Assembly (NCBI GenBank): GCA_016764835.1
Contig: JAESRD010000201.1
Coordinates: forward strand, 1-9,823
From: Paracoccaceae bacterium
GTDB taxonomy: Bacteria > Pseudomonadota > Alphaproteobacteria > Rhodobacterales > Rhodobacteraceae
DNA length: 9,823 nt
Direction of reading: 5' to 3'
Shown: piece by piece, positions 4,317-9,823 of the stretch
Layout of the letters: each line of letters starts with the position of its first letter
How positions within the stretch are numbered: the stretch's first letter is position 1
Notes under the pieces: model-generated
Told to the model about the DNA's origin: nothing
The model's database searches: none
What the model saw: only the letters and a program-made list of their open reading frames with translations
Program-made: the position numbers and the translations under genes

Positions 4317-6263
4317 ATGCTCCGCACCTATATCCGCGTTCTGCTTTTGGCCTTGCTCGCAGGTTTCTCTGCACCCGCCCTGCAAGCCCAAAGCCTGCAA
4401 GACCTGAGCCTGCAAGACGCCCTGCAAATCGATGCAGGCGCCTTTGCCAGCCCGTCGCGCCGCACCGTTGGCGCAACCATCACTGCGCTGATCGAGACTG
4501 GTCACGCCCAAGTGCCGCTGTTCTTGCAGCACTGGCAGGCCAAAGAACTATGGCAGCGCGACGCGGATGGGCTGTTCTTCTATGTGACCGGCGACGGCCC
4601 TTACCAGCTGATCGATATTGTGACTGGCGAACCCGTTGGCACGGCGGAAAAGTCTGAGCTGTCGCAAATAAAACCCAATGCCGGTGTGCGCCGGGTCATC
4701 GGCGCGGCCCTCGTGCGGTTCTTGCTGCTCGACCCCGCGCTTGAGAGCCGCATTGCCGCCGTTGAGGCGATAGAGCGCAGCCCCGAAGCCGGGCATCTGG
4801 AGCCACTGCGCGCCTCAATTGCCGCCGAGCAAGACGCTGCGTTGCGTGCGCGCAAGACACGGCTAGAGCGTATTGTAACCGCCCGCTTTGGCACTGACCC
4901 CGTCGCGCGTTTGAATGCGATTGATGATCTTGCCGGCGATGTCAGCCTTGATGTGCGTGGCGTGCTGAGCCAGATACTTGATGCCGATGACGGCGTGGCC
5001 ACCAGCCTGCCCGAGGGCGTAAATATTGCCCAAATTCGCAACCCGGAAGCTGGCTACGAAGAGCTGATAGAGGCCGGTTTGGCCCCCGCGCCAGTGACCC
5101 GCGCCACAATCCGCGCCGCCCTTGAGGCCAATATCACGGGTGAGACAGTTGGTGGTGTGCCGGTGGCAGAGCTGGGCACAGACGAGGCCCGCGCCACCGC
5201 TTACGCCGCGCTAGCCTCCCAAGGCTTGGCCCCCCCGCAGCTCACCAACGCGCAGCGCGCGGCGGCGGTCGAAGCACATGTATTCTATAGCTTATACAGC
5301 GAACCAGACGCCGCCATCACCGACGCCGCCCGCGCCGTGCGCGAAGCCATTGAGGACCGCGTCGGTTGGTTCCAACTCGGTGATCTGACGCTCGACGGTC
5401 TGTCACTGGCCTCGATCTATTTCCTCGCCGCCATCGGCCTTGCCATCACTTTCGGCGTCATGGGCGTCATCAACATGGCGCATGGCGAGTTCATCATGAT
5501 GGGCGCCTATACCGGCTATGTCGTGCAGCAATATATCCCCAATTACACGGTCTCAATCCTCGTCGCCCTGCCGCTGGCCTTTGCCGTGACCTTTGCCGCC
5601 GGTGTGGCCATGGAGCGGCTGGTGATCCGCTGGCTTTACCACCGTCCGCTCGAGACATTGCTGGCCACATTCGGCATTTCCATCGCCCTGCAACAGCTGG
5701 CCAAAAACATCTTTGGCACCCAAGCCCGCCCGCTCACTTCGCCCGGCTGGCTCGACGGCGCATGGGTGCTCAACGACGTGGTCTCGATCTCCTATATCCG
5801 CATCGCCATCTTCGTGCTGGCACTGATCTGCCTCGCGTTCCTCCTGTTCGTGCTCAACCGAACCCGGCTGGGCCTAGAGGTCCGTGCCGTCACCCAAAAC
5901 CCCGGCATGGCCGCGTCAATGGGCATCAACCCCGACAAGATAAACATGCTGACCTTCGGCCTCGGCTCGGGCATTGCCGGTATCGCTGGGGTGGCGATTG
6001 GCCTCTATGCCAAAGTCACCTCAGAGCTGGGCGCTGACTATATTGTGCAAAGCTTCATGACCGTGGTTGTTGGCGGCGTCGGCAATGTTTGGGGCGCACT
6101 CGCAGGCGCCTCACTCATTGGCTTTTTGCAAAAAGGCATTGAGTGGTTCAACCCATCTAACACATTGGCAGCGCAGACTTATATGATCTTGTTCATCATC
6201 CTTTTCATCCAGTTCCGCCCCAAAGGCATTGTCGCCCTCAAGGGCCGGGCAGCGGGAGATTGA
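4317..6263 (+). CDS. urtB: Urea ABC transporter permease UrtB with long N-terminal periplasmic domain
   Basis: A 648-residue permease subunit. It starts MLRTYIRVLLLALLAGFSAP with a signal-type sequence (possible cleavage after residue 24). An approximately 330-residue soluble region follows, rich in helix-forming alanine and leucine (RRVIGAALVRFLLLDPALE; DPVARLNAIDDLAGDVSLDV), that should lie in the periplasm. From about residue 355 comes the LivH-type membrane domain: LASIYFLAAIGLAITFGVMG, VINMAHGEFIMMGAYTG, LETLLATFGISIALQQ, LGLEVRAVTQNPGMAASMGI and TVVVGGVGNVWGALAGA. It ends with FRPKGIVAL. The long form is usual for proteobacterial UrtB and considerably larger than LivH. GGAAG (4303-4307) precedes the start by nine bases. 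urtC follows after four bases. The role of the N-terminal domain is not known to me. Confidence 0.93.
   Translation: MLRTYIRVLLLALLAGFSAPALQAQSLQDLSLQDALQIDAGAFASPSRRTVGATITALIETGHAQVPLFLQHWQAKELWQRDADGLFFYVTGDGPYQLIDIVTGEPVGTAEKSELSQIKPNAGVRRVIGAALVRFLLLDPALESRIAAVEAIERSPEAGHLEPLRASIAAEQDAALRARKTRLERIVTARFGTDPVARLNAIDDLAGDVSLDVRGVLSQILDADDGVATSLPEGVNIAQIRNPEAGYEELIEAGLAPAPVTRATIRAALEANITGETVGGVPVAELGTDEARATAYAALASQGLAPPQLTNAQRAAAVEAHVFYSLYSEPDAAITDAARAVREAIEDRVGWFQLGDLTLDGLSLASIYFLAAIGLAITFGVMGVINMAHGEFIMMGAYTGYVVQQYIPNYTVSILVALPLAFAVTFAAGVAMERLVIRWLYHRPLETLLATFGISIALQQLAKNIFGTQARPLTSPGWLDGAWVLNDVVSISYIRIAIFVLALICLAFLLFVLNRTRLGLEVRAVTQNPGMAASMGINPDKINMLTFGLGSGIAGIAGVAIGLYAKVTSELGADYIVQSFMTVVVGGVGNVWGALAGASLIGFLQKGIEWFNPSNTLAAQTYMILFIILFIQFRPKGIVALKGRAAGD
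4379..4427 (+). repeat. Quasi-tandem CCTGCAA repeats at urtB signal peptide junction
   Basis: CCTGCAA occurs four times, at 4379, 4394, 4409 and 4421 (periods 15, 15 and 12). The middle two are part of an exact 12-mer AGCCTGCAAGAC repeated at 15-bp spacing (4392-4403 and 4407-4418). They encode LQAQSLQDLSLQDALQ at the end of the signal peptide and start of the mature protein. All spacings are multiples of three, so copy changes would keep the frame. Confidence 0.6.
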
Positions 6264-6267
6264 GCCA

Positions 6268-7497
6268 ATGAAAAACACATTTATCATGCGCAATCCGTCG
6301 GTCATGTGGTTCCTGCTGGGGCTGGCTCTGTTCACCCTCGCCGTCACCTTGCTGTCCGAGGCGACAGGCAATGGCTATATCTCGACCTCCTTCGTCAAAA
6401 CCCTAGGCAAGACCCTGTGCCTATGTCTCATCGCCGTGGCAATGGATGTTGTCTGGGGCTATTGCGGCATCCTCAGCCTTGGCCATTTCGCCTTTTTTGG
6501 CATTGGCGGCTACGCGGTCGGCATGTGGCTGATGTATGCGCGCACCCATTCAATCGTGGTGACATCGCTGGCAGGCCAACCCTTGCCCGCCACCCCACAA
6601 GAAATATCCGACGCCATCGGCACGCAGATATTCGGCGTGGTCGGCTCCTCCGACTTCCCAACCATCTGGGCCTTTGCAGATAGCCTGACCCTCCAGCTCC
6701 TCGCCGTCATCATCGTGCCCGGCCTGTTGGCACTGGTCTTCGGCTGGCTGGCATTTCGCAGCCGGGTCACCGGTGTTTACCTGTCGATCCTGACCCAAGC
6801 TATGACCCTCGCGCTCTCGCTGTACCTGTTCCAAAACGATAGCGGCTTGCGCGGCAATAACGGTCTGTCAGGCCTGCAAAACATCCCCGGCCTTGAGCAT
6901 CTCGGTCAAGATGTCATCTCGATCTGGTTCTTCTGGGCCTCAGCGCTTGGCCTTGGCCTCGGCTACCTGCTCTTCGCGTGGGTCACATCGGGGCAAATGG
7001 GCTCGGCCATCCGCGCCATCCGCGATGATGAAGCCCGCGTGCGCTTCCTTGGCTACCATGTTGAAAGCTACAAGCTGTTTGTTTTCACCCTCACCGCCGT
7101 TATTGCGGGCCTCGCAGGCGCGCTCTACTATCCCCAAGCTGGGATCATCAACCCAGCCGAAATCGCCCCCATCGCCTCAATCTACCTCGCCGTCTGGGTG
7201 GCCATCGGCGGACGCGGCCGTCTCTATGGCGCGGTCATCGGTGCGGCCTTTGTCTCACTGCTCTCAAGCTGGTTCACTGGCGGCAGCGCGCCAGACGTAA
7301 ACCTCGGCTTCTACCTGATCAAATGGACAGATTGGTGGCTGGTGCTGCTGGGCATGACCTTCGTCTGCGTCACCCTGTTCTTCCCCAAAGGCATTGGTGG
7401 CCTCTTCGACTACCTTGTGCGCAAACCCGCCGCTGACCGCACCGGCGACTTTGGCCCAGATGCGGGCAGCTGGCGCCAAAAGGAGGGCGCGCCATGA
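6268..7497 (+). CDS. urtC: Urea ABC transporter permease UrtC
   Basis: A 409-residue LivM-type permease that pairs with UrtB to form the membrane channel. A first helix FLLGLALFTLAVTLL (residues 15-29) is followed by GKTLCLCLIAVAMDVVWGYC and the conserved GILSLGHFAFFGIGGYAVG near residue 66. Later come RSRVTGVYLSILTQAMTLAL, SGLRGNNGLSGL and SAIRAIRDDEARVRFLGY, the coupling region seen in LivM/UrtC. GALYYPQAGIINPAEIAP, SIYLAVWVAIGGRGRLYGAV and a terminal FFPKGIGGL complete the pattern. The start at 6268 has GGGAG (6254-6258) nine bases upstream; an ATG at 6229 is in frame but inside urtB and adds only 13 unconserved residues. Its TGA overlaps the urtD ATG as ATGA, indicating translational coupling. 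Confidence 0.93.
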   Translation: MKNTFIMRNPSVMWFLLGLALFTLAVTLLSEATGNGYISTSFVKTLGKTLCLCLIAVAMDVVWGYCGILSLGHFAFFGIGGYAVGMWLMYARTHSIVVTSLAGQPLPATPQEISDAIGTQIFGVVGSSDFPTIWAFADSLTLQLLAVIIVPGLLALVFGWLAFRSRVTGVYLSILTQAMTLALSLYLFQNDSGLRGNNGLSGLQNIPGLEHLGQDVISIWFFWASALGLGLGYLLFAWVTSGQMGSAIRAIRDDEARVRFLGYHVESYKLFVFTLTAVIAGLAGALYYPQAGIINPAEIAPIASIYLAVWVAIGGRGRLYGAVIGAAFVSLLSSWFTGGSAPDVNLGFYLIKWTDWWLVLLGMTFVCVTLFFPKGIGGLFDYLVRKPAADRTGDFGPDAGSWRQKEGAP

Positions 7498-8231
7498 GCC
7501 TGCTAGAAGTATCCGGCGTGACCGTCACCTTTGACGGCTTTCGCGCGATCAATAACCTGTCAATCGAGATTGGCGAGCCTGAACTGCGGGCGATCATTGG
7601 CCCCAATGGCGCGGGCAAGACCACGTTCATGGACATCGTCACTGGCAAGACCAAGCCCGATGAGGGCCGGGTGCTTTGGGGTGAAAAGTCTGTGTCGCTC
7701 TTGGGCATGACCGAGAGCGCCATTGCCCAAGCCGGGATCGGCCGCAAGTTTCAGCGCCCCACGGTTTTTGAGGCGCAAACAGTACGCGACAATCTGCAAT
7801 TGGCGCTTAAAAACAATCGCGGCCCGTTTGATCTGTTGTTTCGCCGGGCCAAGCCGAGCGACGCCGACCGCATTGCCGAGCTGGCCGAAGAGATCGGCCT
7901 CTTGGCCGAGCTGCCGCGGATATCGGGCGAGCTGAGCCACGGTCAGAAACAATGGCTGGAGATTGGCATGTTGCTGGCCCAAGAGCCGCGCCTGTTGCTG
8001 GTCGATGAGCCTGCCGCCGGGATGACCCCGGCTGAGCGTGAGCACACCACCGAGCTGTTGAAACGTGCCGCCAAGAAACACGCGGTCTTCGTGGTTGAGC
8101 ATGATATGGAGTTTGTCCGCAGGCTTAATTGCCGGGTCACGGTGCTGCATGAAGGCTCGGTCTTGGCTGAGGGCAGTCTTGATCACGTGACCAGCAATCA
8201 ACAAGTCATTGACGTTTATTTGGGGCGCTAG
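7494..8231 (+). CDS. urtD: Urea ABC transporter ATP-binding protein UrtD
   Basis: A 245-residue cytoplasmic ATPase of the LivG type. Visible motifs in order are Walker A GPNGAGKT (residues 36-43), the signature LSHGQ (147-151), Walker B LLLVDEP (167-173) and the H-loop histidine (203) in VVEHDMEFVRRL. LSHGQKQWLEIGMLLAQEPR and PAAGMTPAE are characteristic of UrtD in contrast to generic LivG. All catalytic residues are present. A strong AAAAGGAGGG ribosome site lies inside the end of urtC, and the start overlaps the urtC stop (ATGA). It should dimerise with UrtE beneath the UrtB-UrtC channel. Confidence 0.95.
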   Translation: MSLLEVSGVTVTFDGFRAINNLSIEIGEPELRAIIGPNGAGKTTFMDIVTGKTKPDEGRVLWGEKSVSLLGMTESAIAQAGIGRKFQRPTVFEAQTVRDNLQLALKNNRGPFDLLFRRAKPSDADRIAELAEEIGLLAELPRISGELSHGQKQWLEIGMLLAQEPRLLLVDEPAAGMTPAEREHTTELLKRAAKKHAVFVVEHDMEFVRRLNCRVTVLHEGSVLAEGSLDHVTSNQQVIDVYLGR

Positions 8232-8232
8232 C

Positions 8233-8928
8233 ATGTTAGAGATAAATGGGCTGACACTAAGATACGGGCAGAGCCAAATCCTTTATGGTATTGACTTACA
8301 TGCCCGCGCTGGCAAGGTTACCGCCGTGATGGGCACCAACGGTGTTGGCAAAACAAGCCTGCTAAAAGCTATCTCTGGGCGGCATCCTTACCGGGAAGGT
8401 ACGATATCGATTGATGGTAAGATGCTTAAACATGTTAGCCCACATCAAGCAGCCAAAGCAGGCATCGCCTATGTGCCGCAAGGGCGCGAAGTTTTCCCGC
8501 TGCTGACGGTCACTGAAAACCTACAAAGCGGCTTTGCTTGTCTTGATAGCGCCGACCACAGCGTGCCAGACAGGATCTATGATCTGTTTCCGGTGCTGCA
8601 TGAGATGAAGGACCGGCGCGGCGGTGATCTGTCAGGCGGCCAACAACAACAGCTGGCCATTGCCCGCGCGCTGATCACCCGGCCCAAAGTGCTGTTGCTT
8701 GATGAGCCGACAGAGGGCATTCAGCCCAATATCATCAAGCAAATTGGCAAGGTCATCTCCTCGCTGCGCGAAGACGGCGACATGGCGATTATTCTGGTCG
8801 AGCAGTTCTTTGACTTTGCCTTTGATCTGGCCGACGAGTTTATCGCCATGCGGCAGGGCCGGGTGACCCTGCGCGCGCCAAAAGCCGAGCTGACCAAGCC
8901 CCAGCTTTTGGCCGAAGTCTCTATCTAG
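8233..8928 (+). CDS. urtE: Urea ABC transporter ATP-binding protein UrtE
   Basis: A 231-residue LivF-type ATPase. Motifs: Walker A GTNGVGKT (34-41), signature LSGGQ (133-137), Walker B LLLDEP (154-159), and Q191 in VEQFFDFAF in place of the H-loop histidine, as is usual in LivF/UrtE proteins. YVPQGREVFPLLTVTENL and DEPTEGIQPNII are typical of UrtE. The start at 8233 is one base after the urtD stop; an in-frame ATG at 8209 would overlap urtD and add eight residues. The ribosome site is weak (GGGG at 8222-8225). The first 23 codons contain TTA twice plus ATA, CTA and AGA, unlike the neighbouring genes. The stop TAG lies inside the first unit of an 11-bp tandem repeat. Confidence 0.94.
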   Translation: MLEINGLTLRYGQSQILYGIDLHARAGKVTAVMGTNGVGKTSLLKAISGRHPYREGTISIDGKMLKHVSPHQAAKAGIAYVPQGREVFPLLTVTENLQSGFACLDSADHSVPDRIYDLFPVLHEMKDRRGGDLSGGQQQQLAIARALITRPKVLLLDEPTEGIQPNIIKQIGKVISSLREDGDMAIILVEQFFDFAFDLADEFIAMRQGRVTLRAPKAELTKPQLLAEVSI

Positions 8929-8967
8929 AACTTGGCTAGAACTTGGCTAGAACTTGGCTAGAGCTGG
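8925..8967. repeat. 11-bp tandem repeat between urtE and denD
   Basis: CTAGAACTTGG occurs three times without interruption (8925-8935, 8936-8946, 8947-8957), followed by a degenerate fourth unit CTAGAGCTGG (8958-8967). The urtE stop TAG is in unit 1, and the minus-strand neighbour's stop codon is the CTA of unit 4 read in reverse. Because each unit begins with the palindrome CTAG and the period is 11, the array puts TAG stops in all three frames on both strands. No intrinsic terminator is visible here. Confidence 0.9.
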
Positions 8968-9823
8968 TCGGCAATATGTTCGCGGATGATATGCTCAAAG
9001 CTTTCATCGGCGACAAACCCTAAGGCGCGGCCTCTATCGGCGGTAAAGCCGGGCGGCCAGCCAGCTACGATCTGCTCGATCATCTCGTCTGGCTCACTGC
9101 GGATAAGATCAACCGCCTCTTGCCCTGCAACTTTGCGCAAAGCTTCGATCTGTTCCTCAACGGTGACCGAAAGCCCCGGCAGTGTCAGCCCGCGGCTGGC
9201 ACCCAGCGCGCTGAGGTCAATCTTGGCACCATGCACAAAGAACCCAGCGGCAGAGCGCGGGCTGGCAAACCAGTGACGGTGATGTGTGCTGACTGGCAGC
9301 ACGGCTTCTTGGCCCACCAGTGGCTCACGAATGATCGAGGAGAAGAAGCTACTCGCCGCCCCATTTGGCTTGCCCGGACGCACACAAATGGTTGGCAGCC
9401 GTAGAGCCGCGCCATCAAGGAAACCACGCCGCGTATAATCGCTGATCAGCAGCTCTGTCATTGCCTTTTGCGTGCCATATGATGTCAGCGGCGTTAGGTG
9501 GTGAGTGTCCGCCACCGGGTGCGTCAGCGGCGCGCCAAACACGGCAATGGTCGAGGCAAACAGCAGGCGCGGGCAGTAATTGTCGCTTTGGCGGATCGCC
9601 TCAAGCAGCGCGCGTGTGCCGTCAAAGTTGACCCGGTAGCCCTTGTCAAAGTCCAGCTCCGCCTCGCCAGAAACGATCGCCGCGAGGTGGATGATAAGGT
9701 CTGGCCGTCGCGCTATCAGCGCCGTGGCGGCGGCTTGGCTAGAAAAGTCACCCCAAACACCCTCGGCGCTCAGCCCGTCGGGCAAAGCGGCGGGGGCGAT
9801 ATCGGCCAGCACCAGCGCAGAAA
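8958..9823 (-). CDS. denD: DenD-like NAD-dependent sugar-acid dehydrogenase/epimerase (5' end outside window)
   Basis: An extended short-chain dehydrogenase (NAD-dependent epimerase/dehydratase family) lacking its N-terminus, since the frame continues through the right edge as ...SALVLADIAP; the GTG at 9812-9810 is not a believable start because the NAD-binding glycine motif would be missing. Visible are DLIIHLAAIVSGEAELDFDK, YRVNFDGTRALLEAI, LLFASTIAVFG, and the catalytic YGTQK (tyrosine codon 9479-9477, lysine codon 9467-9465). Then RRGFLDGAALRLPTICVRPG and HRHWFASPRSAAGFFVHGA follow. The IVSGEAE-DFD-GYRVN segment and the C-terminal half resemble D-erythronate dehydrogenase (DenD), which oxidises four-carbon acid sugars in a catabolic pathway. 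Substrate is inferred, and partner genes of that pathway would lie off the right edge. It is convergent with urtE. Confidence 0.8.
   Translation of the reverse strand, partial: SALVLADIAPAALPDGLSAEGVWGDFSSQAAATALIARRPDLIIHLAAIVSGEAELDFDKGYRVNFDGTRALLEAIRQSDNYCPRLLFASTIAVFGAPLTHPVADTHHLTPLTSYGTQKAMTELLISDYTRRGFLDGAALRLPTICVRPGKPNGAASSFFSSIIREPLVGQEAVLPVSTHHRHWFASPRSAAGFFVHGAKIDLSALGASRGLTLPGLSVTVEEQIEALRKVAGQEAVDLIRSEPDEMIEQIVAGWPPGFTADRGRALGFVADESFEHIIREHIADQL

Noticed and set aside
1..9823. Genome-wide recoding of TAG as sense, suggested by the xdhC interruption
   Set aside because: nnrU, urtD and urtE all end at TAG at the expected family C-termini, so TAG acts as a stop here.
1..9823. tRNA, rRNA, CRISPR arrays, insertion sequences, transposase or phage genes
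   Set aside because: None seen on either strand; apart from the junction repeat the region is ordinary chromosomal gene content.

Overview
The window looks like chromosomal DNA of an alphaproteobacterium, most likely a member of the Rhodobacteraceae. The evidence is a moderately high GC content, codon choice rich in GCC/ATC/CTC, and the gene families present (NnrS, NnrU, XdhC/CoxI, a complete UrtABCDE transporter with a long proteobacterial-type UrtB, and a DenD-like dehydrogenase). This is an inference from family recognition; no database search was possible.

Left part (1-2050): the start of an nnrS gene runs off the left edge on the minus strand, divergent from nnrU on the plus strand. Both families are associated with nitric-oxide and denitrification physiology. 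The 169-bp gap between them holds an FNR/NnrR-type box (TTG-N8-CAA, 245-258) placed about 42 bp from a plausible nnrS start site. nnrU is followed by an XdhC/CoxI-family gene interrupted by an in-frame TAG at 1874-1876. Its conserved C-terminus continues in the same frame to a TAA at 2048-2050.

Middle (2047-2951): a small minus-strand gene encodes an exported protein that resembles periplasmic ClpP/crotonase-fold proteins, and its stop codon overlaps the xdhC stop. Upstream of it, 449 bp without a convincing gene holds several inverted repeats and one 11-bp direct repeat, and serves as the leader region of both this gene and urtA.

Right part (2952-8928): a complete high-affinity urea-type ABC transporter, urtA-urtB-urtC-urtD-urtE. 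urtA is set apart from the tightly packed urtBCDE by a strong intrinsic-terminator hairpin, a layout expected to yield more binding protein than permease or ATPase. UrtA captures substrate in the periplasm, UrtB and UrtC form the channel, and UrtD and UrtE power it. No urease genes are present in the window. urtE is closed off by three tandem copies of an 11-bp repeat, and then by a convergent DenD-like sugar-acid dehydrogenase gene cut by the right edge.

I see no wholly new multigene system. The best leads are the interrupted xdhC, the nnrS/nnrU control site, the structured urtA leader, the 11-bp repeats carrying the stop codons of two convergent genes, and the uncharacterised exported ClpP-like protein.
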